Notes under the pieces: model-generated
What the model was told of the DNA's origin: nothing
The model's input: the letters and a program-made list of their open reading frames with translations, nothing else
Database searches by the model: none
NCBI RefSeq assembly: GCF_036711975.1
Contig: NC_091976.1
Location: 31,124,001-31,188,000 of the forward strand
DNA from: Onthophagus taurus
Taxonomy: Eukaryota > Arthropoda > Insecta > Coleoptera > Scarabaeidae
Length of the DNA: 64,000 nucleotides
Direction of reading: 5' to 3'
In this document: positions 32,362 through 46,000 of the stretch, one piece after another
Position numbering within the stretch: position 1 is the first letter of the stretch
How the letters are laid out: each line of letters begins with the position of its first letter
Translations under genes and position numbers: made by a program

Positions 32362-32541
32362 TTAGTTTTCATGCTCACGCTCAGGTATAACCCCAGTTTT
32401 CATACTATTTCTTTCATATTCATGACTGCTATCTTGATTTGCATCAATTTTCTTTGTTTTCTGGACTCTAGATATTAGGTTTTCAAAAGATGCTGGAATC
32501 GGTCCAAAACACATCATACAGAGAAGAAGGAAGAAGTTCAA
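32362..32541 (-). pseudogene. Repeat-borne ORF, copy 1 (21-nt deletion)
   Basis: Same frame as the ORFs at 33758-33958, 34927-35127 and 35716-35916, but exactly 21 nt shorter through loss of the VKFKRK-region codons. The peptide still reads NLISRVQKTKKIDANQDSSH and ends PEREHEN before TAA. There is no in-frame ATG at the 5' edge of the frame (an internal Met-Met follows LLLC), and no splice signals were established. It is not recognised as a known protein, and whether it is expressed is unknown. Confidence 0.4.
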
Positions 32542-33757
32542 AAATCATCAAGGGGTTAGGAATTGTCAAAAAAACAAAACAAAAAGGGTTTACAATCAAT
32601 GGGAACAAAACGGAGGAGAAGCCAGAAAGCAGAGTAAGGAGAAAAAACTAAAAATTATTAATTGCTATTAGTTACTTGTGGAAAGATGTTTTCGGCTACC
32701 CTGAATATGCAAAAACAGATCTCAGATGTTCCACATATGTGTCCAAAATGTGATTTGGTGACGTTTGACGATATTTTGAGTCATATTTGATATTTCTATC
32801 TCTTTTGGATCTGATAACTCCGTCAACCGGAAGAAACAAGAAGCAAACTAGACGCGCAAATACTGGAAACATACTATATTTAAAGAAATCAGAAAGTTAC
32901 AGTGAAGCCAGAAGAGAAAAAACAGTTAACTCAGCTACAGTTAAAGAAGCAAGGGTGCAAAAGAAAGTAGAAAGTAGAAGGTGCTTGGAGAGCTAGAACT
33001 AAAAGGAAATGATTTCAAAGGATACTGGAATCAGCCCAAAAGAGATCAAACAAAGAAGAAGAAAGAAGTTCAAAAATCTCCTTAATGATTTTTGAACTTC
33101 TTGTTGGGAATTATCCAAAAAAACAAAAAGGGTTTACAATTAATGAAACCAAAACGAAGGAGAAGGCAGAGAAAGCAAAAAAGACCGATCTAAGTTAAAA
33201 GTAAAGAATCTAGAACTAGATCAGAATGCAGAAAACATCACGACAAATGACAGAAAAAATTTTAAGTAAATAGAAGCAAAAATTTTATTTGAATTATTAG
33301 TTAGTTGTTCTAATTGCCACGAAAAGGCAGGCCGCAGCATCTGGAGTCCGATCAGAACTGCCAAAATGATTTGCCTTGCAGCGACCTGGATAAGAAACAT
33401 GAACAAAGAATAATAATCCCAAAAATGTCTTGAAAAGAATGATCGTGTTTGAGCATCAATTGAGTTAGCAAGATGTTGAACCCAACGTCGTGAATCTGCA
33501 AAAAATTGGATTACATAACAACTATGGCATCTCAAATATATAAATGAGCTAAAAGTGTACACAGAGAAGTAGAACTATGTAAAACACATTCAAAACTTGG
33601 GTTGGGTTGCATACAGCTCAAAATTGACAAGAACCTGAAAAGTATTATCTATTACTAGCACTTACCAACCCTATTCTTGATATCGAGCATGCAAAGATGT
33701 ATAGAAACGAAAACTGCTCATCATCCGTATTTCTGGACTACCCTCTAATTTACTAAA

Positions 33758-33958
33758 TCAGTTTTTATGCTCACGCTCAGGTATAACCCCAGTTTTCATA
33801 CTATTTCTTTCATATTCATCACTGCTATCTTGATTTGCATCAATTTTCTTTCTTTTAAACTTCACTATCTTTGTTTTCCGGACTCTAGGTATTAGGTTTT
33901 CAAAAGATTCTGGAATCGGTCCAAAACACATCATACAGAGAAGAAGGAAGAAGTTCAA
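33758..33958 (-). pseudogene. Repeat-borne ORF, copy 2
   Basis: Open frame containing NFFLLLCMMCFGPIPESFEN, LIPRVRKTKIVKFKRKKID, ANQDSSDEYERNSMKTGVIP and EREHKN, then TGA. The N-terminal part is hydrophobic with a CMMC motif, then a basic patch, then a hydrophilic tail. It is nearly identical to the copies at 34927 and 35716. The codon at the 5' edge is TTG, not ATG, so if translated it would start at the internal Met-Met or belong to a spliced product. The protein is not recognised. Confidence 0.4.
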
Positions 33959-34926
33959 AAATCATCAAGGGGTTAGGAATTGTCAAAAAAACAAAACAAA
34001 AAGGGTTTACAATCAATGGGACCAAAACGGAGGAGAAGCCAGAAAGCAGAGTAAGGAAAAAAAACTAAAAATTATTAATTGCTATTAGTTACTTGTGGAA
34101 AGATCTTTTCGGCTACCCTGAATATGCTAAAACAGATCTCAGATGTTCCACATATGTGTCCAAAATGTGACCTGGTGACGTTTTACGATATTTTGAGTTA
34201 TATTTGATATTTCTATCTCTTTTGGATCTGATAACTCCGTCAACCGGAAGAAACAAGAAGCAAACTAGACGCGCAAATACTGGAAACATACTATATTTAA
34301 AGAAATCAGAAAGTTACAGTGAAGCCAGAAGTCAAAAGTAAAGAATCTACAACTGGTCAGAATGCAGAAAACATCACGACAAATGACAGAAAAAATTTTA
34401 AGTAAATAGAAGCAAAAATTTTATTTGAATTATTAGTTAGTTGTTCTAATTGCCACAAAAAGGCAGGCCGCAGCATCTGGAGTCCGATCAGAACTGCCAA
34501 AATGATTTGCCTGGCAGCGACCTGGATAAGAAACATGAAGAAAGAATAATAATCCCAAAAATGTCTTGAAGATAATGATACTGTTTGAGCATCAATTGAG
34601 TTGGCAAGAAGTTGAACCCAACGTCGTATTGAATCTGCTTCCCGCTACCCTGAATCTGCAAAAAATTGGATTACATAACAACTATGGCATCTCAGATATA
34701 TAAATGAGCTAAAAGTGTATACAGATAAGTAGAACTATGTAAAACACATTCAAAACTTGGGTTGGGTTGCATACAGCTCAAAATTGAAAAAAAAAACAAA
34801 AACCTGAAAAGTATTATCTATTACTAGTACTCACCAACACTATTCTTGATGTCGAGCATGCAAAGATGTATAGAAACGAAAAATGCTCATCATCCATATT
34901 CCTGGACTACCCTCTAATTTACTAAA

Positions 34927-35127
34927 TCAGTTTTTATGCTCACGCTCAGGTATAACCCCAGTTTTCATACTATTTCTTTCATATTCATGACTGCTATCTT
35001 GATTTGCATCAATTTTCTTTCTTTTAAACTTCACTATCTTTGTTTTCTGGACTCTAGGTATTAAATTTTCAAAAGATGCTGGAATCGGTCCAAAACACAT
35101 CATACAGAGAAGAAGGAAGAAGTTCAA
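34927..35127 (-). pseudogene. Repeat-borne ORF, copy 3
   Basis: Same 201-nt frame as copy 2, with a few substitutions (PASFEN for PESFEN, VQK for VRK, SSHEY for SSDEY). No frameshift or premature stop. Function unknown. Confidence 0.4.
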
Positions 35128-35715
35128 AAATCATCAAGGGGTTAGGAATTGTGCAAAAAGAAAAACAAAAAGGGTTTATAATCAATGGGACCATAACGGA
35201 GGCGAAGGCAGAAAGCAGAGTAAGCAAAAAAGAAGTATTAATTGCTATTAGTTACTTGTGGCAGGCCGCAGCATCAGGAGTCCGATCAGAACTGCCAAAA
35301 TGATTTGTCTGGCAGCGACCTAGATAAGAAACATGAAGAAAGAATAATAATCCCAAAAATGTCTTGAAGATAATGATACTGTTTGAGCATCAATTGAGTT
35401 GGCAAGATGTTGAACCCAACGTCGTATTGAATCTGCTTCCGGCTACCCTGAATCTGCAAAAAATTGGATTACATAACAACTATGACATCTCAGATATATA
35501 AATGAACGAAAAGTGTACGCGGAGTAGTAGAACTATGTAAAACACATTCAAAACTTGGGTTGGGTTGCATACAGCTCAAAATTGACAAGAACCTGAAAAG
35601 TATTATCTATTACTAGCACTTACCAACCCTATTCTTGATATCGAGCATGCTAAGATGTATACAAACGAAAACTGCTTATCATCCATATTCCTGGACTACC
35701 CTCTAACTTACTAAA

Positions 35716-35916
35716 TTAATTTTCATGCTCACGCTCAGGTATAACCCCAGTTTTCATACTATTTCTTTCATATTCATGACTGCTATCTTGATTTTCATCA
35801 ATTTTCTTTCTTTTAAACTTCACTATCTTTCTTTTCTGGACTCTAGGTATTAGGTTTTCAAAAGATTCTGGAATCGGTCCAAAACACATCATACAGAGAA
35901 GAAGGAAGAAGTTCAA
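35716..35916 (-). pseudogene. Repeat-borne ORF, copy 4
   Basis: Same 201-nt frame, with QKRKIVKF and DENQDSSH variants and ending EREHEN. No frameshift or premature stop. Function unknown. Confidence 0.4.
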
Positions 35917-36450
35917 AAATCATCAAGGGGTTAGGAATTGTTAAAAAAAAAAACGAAAAGGGTTACAATCAATGGGACCAAAACGGAGGAGAAGCCAGAA
36001 AGCAGAGGAAGCAAAAAAGAAGTATTAATTGCTATTAGTTACTTGTGGCAGTCCGATCAGAACTGCCAAAATGATTTGCCTTGCAGCGACCTGAATAACA
36101 AATATGAACAAAGAATCAATTGAGTTGGCAAAATATTTTCGGCTACTCTGAATCTGCAAAAAAAAAGTGCAAAGTGTGATTTGGTGACTTTTGGTCCGTA
36201 ATACTGGCGATGACCAGTTTGGATGGTAAGTGCCATCTTAGAGTACATTAGAACTACATAACAAAATGTGTCAAAATATGATTAGGTGCCGTTTTACGAC
36301 GTTTTGAGTCATGTTTAGTTAGCTAAGTAAAACACATTCAAAACTTGGGTTGGGTTGCGTATAGCGCAGCTAGGTTGCATTGTCTTGCATCAATTTTCTT
36401 TCTTCTAAACATCACCTCACAATCTGTTTTCTGGACTCTATTAGTCTTCG

Positions 36451-38114
36451 TCATTTTGACATCTTTTGACATTTCTGGTGTTTTTCTCAAATTTACCTTA
36501 TTTTTGGGATATCCTTTCTTATTGTTAGAGATTCTAGAATCTTTTTTTTTCTGTTTTTTTCTGACATCCTCATTTCCTTAATAAATACTTACAATTAATT
36601 AACACATGTTAATTAATTAATTTTAAATTACTTAATTAATTTGACATCATTATTTTCCTTTTAAACATGTTAACTTTATAAACACAATTTGAGTAAAAAT
36701 TTTACTTGTATGAATGAAAAGTATGTTGACCTCTAAAATCTTATACATTTCTTATACCTTTAACTCTTTCAACACGGTAACTTGACCTATCCTATTAATT
36801 TTTTACGAAGTTATTTCACCGTTTGACTCAATTCTTGGAAAATAATTAAAATCCTTATCGGTTTAATCACGAGTGTGTAATGTTTTGTTCAAAGTCTTTG
36901 GATTTTTTTCTTAACAATACCAGTAAGTTAAAAAATTTCGTTCTGCGCAAGAGAAACGGCACATCGATTGTGTTCATTTCCACGCGCGAGTTCGCGTGCA
37001 CCGAGACTATTTTGTACGAAAATCGCTTGATTTTGCGCTTACCTATACATAGAGGTGACCCTAAAGATACTCTTTGCCGAGAAACCGAACAGAGTACTGG
37101 TGCACTGAAGGCTTTTATTTTCGTATACCGCGAGATTCTCGGCTGGTATTAGCTTTTGTATGACAGTCCGCGATCGCGCTCAGCTGACGAAACACCGTTC
37201 TTCGTGATAAATGTTCTTGTGACAGTGCTAAAGGTGTGTATGATTATTTAAAATTATATTAAATACGATGGAATCTTGATGGGATAGTGTAAGTTTAAAG
37301 GGATTTCGATTTGAGTTTGCAACGGGGGCGAAATTCCTATCGATTTTACTCCATTTGTGACCGCTTTTCCTAAACGCACCACCCTTTTAAACAAAAAATT
37401 AAAACATTCAATTTTATAACATTTACGTCAACTTAATTTAATATTCTTTTAAATGTATCTAAATATCGATCAAGGTTTCAAATTAACTTTGATGCAATCG
37501 TTATGCAAATTTTAGGCGTCGTTTTGTCTGGTTTTGGCATTGTTATTGAAACTCGTCCCAGAATAGATTCCTTAATAACTCCTTCGAAAAGAAATCCTAA
37601 ACATTTTTCTATTTTTAAAAGACGATTTTATGGGCACAAAATTAACTTCCCGGTAAATAATGACTTCCACGTGTCCCCCCTTTTAGCGTCAAACAGTTTC
37701 TAAACCACTTCGATATGTTAGGAAATGATTTTATTATCTTAATCTGTAAAGCGAGTAATAACAGTTCATTGTTTCAAGAAGTATTAAAGTTCATTGTTGG
37801 TGACTAATACATTCTTTTCAATTAAGTTTTATGAGATAGTTATACAATTACAAAATGTGATCGTAAAAAAAGTGAAATTTAAATTTTTTCGGTTAAGTAT
37901 AATATGTTTTGAAATGTATATTCGAAATGACGCATAACAGGATATTATATTTAGAATCTAGGCTAAAATTACTCAATTTACGTGGCATCATCTCTTTGTT
38001 TACTTTTATTTTTTGTTTACTTCAATTAATTTTGATGTGGAAGATACTTGTTCTTTTCTTTCTTAATATCTTATTTGTCTTCTTTGACTATTTTGCAAGT
38101 ATGCGAAGTATTGT
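36451..38114. other. Unassigned region with a GC-elevated patch (36930-37210)
   Basis: AT-rich apart from the patch, which contains CpG-bearing strings such as CACGCGCGAGTTCGCGTGCA and CCGCGATCGCGCTCAGCTGA. An ORF at 36880-37152 crosses it but is not recognised. A string CAGTGCTAAAG followed by GTGTGT near 37225 could be the donor end of a non-coding first exon, perhaps of the ABCG gene 6 kb downstream; this is only a possibility. The rest, 37250-38114, shows nothing. Confidence 0.35.
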
Positions 38115-41100
38115 GTAGGCTAAATCGGAGAAAGAACAACATTCCTTAAACATTTTCAAAAACCCCAAAGTTGTTTTTTCCATTGCCAAATTTAAATTAC
38201 ACGTACTAATCGCATTCAGGAGGTTATTCTCCACATTTTAGAACTAAACAGAATACAATACCATGTATTTTTCAATTTTGATATCTAAAATTTCATTGAA
38301 AACATCGATTTTAGAGTACTTCCACCGAAACTAAGTGTATTAAAGAAGAATTTCTGATTGATAGTCTTTCCAATTTGATATTAAGCGCTTCAAAGTCCAG
38401 AACTTATTGATATTTTCTTACACTTTTTGAAATTTTTTGATATTTAAGACATTACTTGATATTTTCTCCAATTTTTAACCTCAAGGTCAAAGCTTGACCA
38501 GAGAAGCAATAAAAATGTATCATCACAAGAACAACATTCCTTAAACATTTTCAAAAACCCCCAAGTTGTTTTTTCCATTGCCAAATTTAAATTACGCGTA
38601 CTAATCGCATTCAGTAGGTTATTCTCCACATTTTAGAACCAAACAGAATACAATACCATGTATTTTTCAATTTTGATATCTAGAATTTCATTGAAAATAT
38701 CAATTTTGGAGTACTTCCACCGAAACTAAGTGTATTAAAGAAGAATTTCTGCTTCATAGTCTTTCTAGTTTGATATTAAGCTCTTCCAAGTCCAGAACTT
38801 ATTGATATTTTCTTACACTTTTTGAAATGTTTTGATATTTAAGACATTACTTGATATTTTCTGCAATTTTTAACCACAAGGTGAAAGCTTGACCAGAGAA
38901 GCAATAAAAATGTATCACCACAAGAACAACATTCTTTAATCATTTTCAAAAACCCCAAAGTTGTTTTTTGCATTGCCAAATTTAGATTATGAGTACTAAT
39001 CGCATTCAGTAGGTTATTCTCCACGTTTTAGAGCCAAACAGAATACAATACCATGTATTTTTCAATTCTGATATCTAAAATTTCATTGAAAACATCGATT
39101 TTAGAGTACTTCCACCGAAACTAAGTGTATTAAAGAAGAATTTCTGATTGATAGTCTTTCCAGTTTGATATTAAGCGCTTCCAAGTCCAGAACTTATTGA
39201 TATTTTCTCACACTTTTTGAAATTTTTTGATATTTAAGACATTACTTGATATTTTCCCCAATTTTTAACCTCAAGGTCAAAGCTTGACCAGGGAAGCAAT
39301 AAAAATGTATCACCACAAGAACAACATTCTTTAATCATTTTCAAAAACCCCAAAGTTGTTTTTTCCATTGCCAAATTTAGATTACGCGTACTAATCGCAT
39401 TCAGTAGGTTATTCTCCACATTTTAGAACCAAACAGATTACAATACCATGTATTTTTCAATTTTGATATCTAGAATTTCATTGAAAACATCAATTTTGGA
39501 GTACATCCACCGAAACTAAGTGTATTAAAGAAGAATTTCTGATTGATAGTCTTTCTACTTTGATATTAAGCACTTCCAAGTCCAGAATTTATTGATATCT
39601 TCTTACATTTTTTGAAATTTTTTGATATTTAAGACATTACTTGGTATTTTCTCCAATTTTTATCCTCAAGGTCAAAGCTTGACCAGAGAAACAATAAAAA
39701 TGTATCACCACAAGAACAACATTCCTTAAACATTTTCAAAAACCCCAAAGTTGTTTTTTCCATTGCCAAATTTGGATTACACGTACTAATCGCATTCAGT
39801 AGGTTATTCTCCACGTTTTAGAGCCAAACAGAATACAATACCATGTATTTTTCAATTTTGATATTTAGAATTTCATTGAAAACATCAATTTTGGAGTACT
39901 TCCACCGAAACTAAGTGTATTAAAGAAGAATTTCTGATTGATAGTCTTTCCAGTTTGATATTAAGCGCTTCCAAGTCCAGAACTTATTGATATTTTCCCC
40001 AATTTTTAACCTCAAGGTCAAAGCTTGACCAGGGAAGCAATAAAAATGTATCACCACAAGAACAACATTCCTTAATCATTTTCAAAAACCCCAAAGTTGT
40101 TTTTTCCACTGCCAAATTTGGATTACACGTACTAATCGCATTCAGTAGGTTATTCTCCACGTTTTAGAGCCAAACAGAATACAATACCATGTATTTTTCA
40201 ATTTTGATATTTAGAATTTCATTGAAAACATCAATTTTGGAGTACTTCCACCGAAACTAAGTGTATTAAAGAAGAATTTCTGATTGATAGTCTTTCCAGT
40301 TTGATATTAAGCGCTTCCAAGTCCAGAACTTATTGATATTTTCGTACACTTTTTGAAATTTTTTGATATTTAAGACATTACTTGATATTTTCTCCAATTT
40401 TTAACCTCAAGGTCAAAGCTTGACCAGGGAAGCAATAAAAATGTATCACCACAAGAACAACATTCCTTAATCATTTTCAAAAACCCCAAAGTTGTTTTTT
40501 CCATTGCCAAATTTAAATTACGCGTACTAATCGCATTCAGTAGGTTATTTTCCACATTTTAGAACTAAACAGAATACAATACCATGTATTTTTCAATTCT
40601 GATATCTAGAATTTCATTGAAAACATCAATTTTGGAGTACTTCCACCGAAACTAAGTGTATTAAAGAAGAATTTCTGATTGATAGTCTTTCTAGTTTGAT
40701 ATTAAGAGCTTCCAAGTCCAGAACTTATTGATATCTTCTTACACTTTTTGAAATTTTTTGATATTTAAGACATTACTTGATATTTTCTCCAATTTTTAAC
40801 CTCAAGGTCAAAGCTTGACCAGGGAAGCAATAAAAATGTATCACCACAAAAACAACATTCTTTAATCATTTTCAAAAACGCCAAAGTTGATTTATCCATT
40901 GCCAAATTTGGATTACACGTACTAATCGCATTCAGGAGGTTATTCTCCACATTTTAGAACCAAACAGAATACAATACCATGTATTTTTCAATTTTGATAT
41001 CTATAATTTCATTGAAAACACCAATTTTGGAGTGCTTCCACCGAAACTAAGTGTATTAAAGAAAAATTTCTGCTTGATAGTCTTTCCAATTTGATATTAA

Positions 41101-41590
41101 GCGCTTCCAAGTCCAGAACTTATTGATATTTTCTTACACTTTTTGAAATTTTTTGATATTTAAGACTTTACTTGATATTTTCTCCAATTTTTAACCTCCA
41201 GGTCAAAGCTTGTCCAGAGATGCAATAAAAAAGTATCACCACAAGAACAACAATCCTTAAACATTTTCAAAAACCCCAAAGTTGTTTTTTCCATTGCCAA
41301 ATTTAAATTACGCGTACTAATCGCATTCAGGAGGTTATACTCCACATTTTAGAACCAAACAGAATACAATACCATGTATTTTTTCAATTTTTATATCTAG
41401 AATTTCATTGAAAACATCGAAACTAAGTGTATTAAAGAAGAATGGGTGCAAATTTCTGATTGATAGTCTTTCCAGTTTGATATTAAGCGCTTCCAAGTCC
41501 AGAACTTATTGATATTTTTTTACACTTTTTGAAATTATTTGATATTTAAGACATTACTTGATTCTCCAATTTTCAACCTAATACTTTTTG
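38115..41590. repeat. 395-bp tandem array (about 9 copies)
   Basis: Equivalent sites occur at 38444, 38839, 39234, 39629, 40370, 40765 and 41160. Spacing is exactly 395 bp except for one 741-bp interval, which holds an extra unit shortened by 49 bp (395 plus 346). Shared strings include AAGAACAACATTCCTTAAAC, CCACCGAAACTAAGTGTATT and TTGATATTAAGCGCTTCCAA. Each full unit has a 61-codon open frame on the minus strand, but it begins with GTG, so it is not taken as a gene. The final unit (about 41400) is rearranged. Confidence 0.95.
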
Positions 41591-42480
41591 ACATAAAAAA
41601 TCGTGCAGGGCTTATTTATGATAATAACAAAATGAGGTTGATATCAAATTTAAGTCTAAAATGATATATAACACCATATCAAAGAATCTAGAAAAAAGTA
41701 CAAATAATGAAACCAAACCAGCAAAGGAGCTTTGCATCTTAATGAAATCATAAAGAATGAAGCAAACTAGAAAGTTGGAGATATTAAATTCCAGGAGATA
41801 TTGGAAACATACTATATTTAAAAAACGCAAAGATTCTGTTGAAGCCAGAAGAGAAAAAAAAACAGTTAGTTCAACTACACTTAAAGATGCAAGGGTGAAA
41901 GTAGAAGGTGCTTGGAGAGTTAGAACTAAAAGGAAATGATTTCAAAAGATAATGGAATCAGTCAGAAATTGTTCAAAATTACAAAAAGGGTTTACAATCA
42001 ATGAAACCAAAACGGAGGAGAAGCCAGAAAGCAGAGTAAGCAAAAAAAAACGATCTAAGTCAAAAGTAAAGAATCTAGAACTAGGTCAGAATGCAGGAAA
42101 CATCAGGACAGATGACAGAAAAAAAAAAATTGAAAGCAAAGAGAACGAGAGAGCCAAAACGAAGATAATTGGAGAATTATTAGTTACTTGTGGAAGGTCT
42201 AATGTAGAATTGTTCTAATTGCCACAAATAGGCAAGCCGCATCAAAGCTGCCAAAATAATTTGCCTGGCAGCGACCTGGATAACAAACATGAACAAAGAA
42301 TAATAATCTTGCTTGAGCATCAATTGAGTTAGCAAGATATTGAACTCAACGTAGTTCTAGGTCGTATTGAATCTGCTATATAGATATATAGATGAGCTAA
42401 AGTTGTACGCGGAGAAGCAGAGCCTATGTAAAACACATTCAAAACTTGGGTTGGGTTGCGTATAGTGCCTCCTATATTGA
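41591..42480. repeat. Further copy of the 31.6-36.45 kb complex repeat
   Basis: Blocks seen in the earlier cluster recur here in the same orientation: GGAAACATACTATATTTAAA, GATGCAAGGGTGAAAGTAGA, AGCCAGAAAGCAGAGTAAGC, CTGGCAGCGACCTGGATAAC and CATTCAAAACTTGGGTTGGG. The 395-bp array therefore lies between two parts of the same complex repeat family. Confidence 0.75.
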
Positions 42481-43015
42481 CAAGAATTTACCCAATTTTT
42501 AATCTAATACTTTTTGACATTTCTGCCACCTTTATTTGACCTTAATATTACATTTTGACACTGTTTAAGAGTTGAATAATGACCAATTTCTTTCATTTTG
42601 AACATATTTGGGGTGATCATAATATAAGTGATAAGAATGATATTTGTATTAATTATAACACTTTCCAGAAAAGGACATTTAAAGGATATTTATATCAAAT
42701 TGAAGCCTAAAGTATCCTCTTTAAAGAGATATATAGCACCATATCGTTTGAATTGTCATTTTGAGTAAAAAATTGAATGATATAAAAATGTTTTTGGTTC
42801 CTAAAAAAAAATTTTAGTTCAAAATAAGTTGTTATTATCAAATTTCCTCTTATCTCATTTTTAGTAAATAATACCTGCATAATCGCCATACAAATGTTAT
42901 CTATCTTTTCTTATAAAACTCATTATATTTCATTTTAAACTTTGTGATTATCATAATTACTTTGATTCATAAAAGACGTTTTTTTTAATGTTTTATTAAT
43001 TATTCGTTTTGTTAC
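42481..43015. other. AT-rich region upstream of the ABCG gene
   Basis: No repeat or ORF recognised. It presumably contains 5' UTR and/or promoter sequence for the transporter, but no core element stands out. Confidence 0.35.
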
Positions 43016-46000
43016 ATGAAGGGTGTCAAAACTTTGGACACCGATATAATGGCAGATGTAAAGGATGTGAAAATAAACCTACATAGTTCCGAAGATGGGG
43101 CTAAATCTGGGGTTGGAAATGGAGGTGGAAGTGTGTCCTATCACAAAGGATACAGTTCGCCACCACCAAAAGAATTGGAATCTCTCAACAATGCCTTATG
43201 GTAAGCAAAACGGGTTTTATTTCGCATCTTTTGTTTTCAAAGAAACCGAAAACAATATCGCAAAAAAACAAAAGCCCGTTATTTTTCTTTGAGTACAATA
43301 CAAGAAAGCACCATTAATCAACAATAAAAAAATTCAACCAATTGACACTGATTGAAATTTAACACCAATTGGTACCAATTAAGAATTGAATCAAATTTCA
43401 TTGCGTGAGAATGAAATTATTGATTACAATAACAGGTGTTTTCTTAAACAAAATTTCTAAACATACATTTTTAATGAAATAAATAACATAAATAATTTTT
43501 TTGTAGTGGATCTCAAGGTAGTTTATGTAACGGAGCATCAGCAGTTTCAGTAAAACCTGGGGCACTTCGAAAAGTACCCAACAGCAGCCCAAATAACCAC
43601 AAACGACCAATGATATCGCTCACTCACCTGCCCAAAAGACCGCCCGTAGATATTCAATTCTTAGATCTTTCTTATTCGGTATCTGAAGGACGTAAAAGAG
43701 GTTACAAGACTATTTTGAAATGTATCAATGGGAAATTTAGATCCAGCGAGCTCACAGCAATTATGGGTCCATCTGGAGCCGGAAAAAGTACGTTAATGAA
43801 CATTTTAGCTGGATATAGAACTTCAAATATAAACGGGTCGGTTTTGATAAACGGAAAAGAACGAAGTTTGAAAAAATTTCGTAAAATGTCTTGTTATATA
43901 ATGCAAGATGATTGTCTTCAGCCGCATTTAACGGTGAAAGAGGCAATGACGGTGGCTGCTAATTTAAAAATAGGAAAAGATTTAACGAAAGCTGATAAAA
44001 AAGTTGTTATAGGAGAGATTATGGAAACTATTGGGTTACAAGATTGTAAAAACACCATGACGACTAGTTTATCGGGGGGGCAACGTAAACGTTTATCTAT
44101 AGCCTTAGAATTAGTTAATAACCCCCCGGTAATGTTCTTTGACGAACCTACAAGTGGCTTAGATAGTTCATCTTGTTTCCAATGTTTATCATTATTAAAA
44201 TCATTGGCTCGAGGTGGACGAACAGTAATTTGCACAATTCATCAACCATCGGCTCGATTGTTCGAAATGTTTGATCATTTATACATGTTAGCTGAAGGTC
44301 AATGTATTTATCGTGGTCAAGTTTCGGGATTGGTGCCGTTTCTGGGATCCATGGGACTTGAATGTCCTAGTTATCACAACCCAGCTGATTATGTTATGGA
44401 AGTTGCTTGCGGCGAACACGGTGATTACGTTCAAAAATTAGTTATCGCCGTAAATGCCGGCCGATGTAACAACTACATTCAAAAAACACCAGAATCTAAT
44501 GGAAATGGAATTTCTAATGTTTTACCAAAAGATAAAACGACTGCTGCGACACCAAACGGTGTTAACACACAAGCTGGTGCGACATGTACAACTTCTTTAC
44601 TGGATTCTTCTGAAAACTTACCGATTTCAGAAAAAAAAGTTTCATTCCCAACATCATCTTATTTACAATTTTGGATTTTATTAAAAAGAACTTTCTTCAC
44701 TATTTTAAGAGATTCGACATTAACCAGGATGAGACTTATCGCACATTTTGTTATTGGTATATTATTAGGGTTAATTTATTATAACATAGGAACTAACGCA
44801 GCTAAAGTTACCAGCAACGCTGGATGTATTTTCTTTACCGTTATGTTTACTATGTTTGCTGCAATGATGCCAACGATTTTAACTTGTAAGTATTTTTTTT
44901 AAATTCCCAAATTCAATGTGATTTTAATGATGATATGTTGTAGTTCCTTTGGAAATGTCAGTTTTCATGAGGGAACATTTAAACTATTGGTATTCGGTGA
45001 AATCATATTATTTAGCGAAAACTTTAGCTGATATACCATTTCAAGTAAGTAATAATCGATATTTTCTAAGATATTTTAGTTTAAAAGTTATATTTAGGTA
45101 TATAATGACTAATTTTGTGGTAAAATTTGTAATCTAGATCAAAAATCCTTTAAATTGATACCAAACACGATGGGTTTATCTTTAAATCAACCAAGATCAA
45201 ATTTTTCAAGATGGCGGCTAAGTTCATCTTGGTTATGTTATATTTTTCTTATTTTTAGCAAGAACCCTATCGAGTTTGGACTCATTTTAAAGGATTTTAA
45301 ATTTCCTATAACATAATATTCATAAAATCAATCAAGAATGATTTTTTATTATAAAAAATTAGGTTAAGATGAGTTAGAAAAATATTAATTTTGAAATTTT
45401 TTGTTAAAATTCGTAATCTAGATCAAAAATCCTTTAAAATGATACCAAACTCGATCGGTTTATCTTTAAATCAACCAAGATCAAATTTTTCAAGATGGCG
45501 GCTAAGTTCATCTTGGTTATGTTATATTTTTCTTATTTTAAACAGTAACCCCATCGAGTTTGGACTCATTTTAAAGGATTTTACATTTCCTATAACATAA
45601 TATTAATAAAATCGATCGACAATAATTTTTTATTTTAAAAAATTAGGTTAGATTGAGTTAAAAAAGTATTAATTTTAAATTTTATGTTAAAATTCGTAAT
45701 CTAGATCAAAAATGCTTTAAAATGATACCAAACACGATGGGTTTATCTGTAAATCAACCAAGATCATATTTTTCAAGATGGCTGCTAAGTTCATCTTGGT
45801 TATGTTATATTTTTCTTACTTTTAGCAAGAACCCCATCGAGTTTGGACTCATTTTAAAGGATTTAAAATTTTCTATAACATAATATTCATAAAATCAATC
45901 AACAATGATTTTTTATTTTAAAAAATTAGGTTAGATTGAGTTAGAAAAGTATTAATTTTTAAATCTTGTGTTAAAATTCGTAATCTAGATCAAAAATCCT

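Larger units (their letters stand above)
31600..36450. repeat. Cluster of diverged duplicated units (complex repeat)
   Basis: Several blocks recur in the same orientation. (i) A boundary block with CATTCAAAACTTGGGTTGGG at about 32250, 33590, 34750, 35545 and 36335. (ii) A block carrying a minus-strand ORF at 32362-32541, 33758-33958, 34927-35127 and 35716-35916. (iii) A purine-rich block with AGAAGCCAGAAAGCAGAG. (iv) A block with CTCAGCTACAGTTAAAGATG at about 32115 and a close relative at 32932. (v) A block with CTGGCAGCGACCTGGATAAG. Distances between corresponding landmarks vary (1388, 1169 and 789 bp), so units have lost or gained parts. In two units (about 32730-32790 and 34145-34200) the + strand reads HMCPKCDLVTFDDILSH or a close variant, reminiscent of a zinc finger. 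A transposon or gene-fragment origin is possible but unidentified. Confidence 0.75.

Noticed and set aside
38444..41345. Seven near-identical 61-codon minus-strand ORFs as a gene family
   Set aside because: They are one frame of a 395-bp satellite, begin at GTG rather than ATG, have no splice or expression signals and no recognisable domain.
45391..45600. ORF in the ABCG intron as an alternative exon
   Set aside because: It lies in the 284-bp satellite and is not preserved in the other units.
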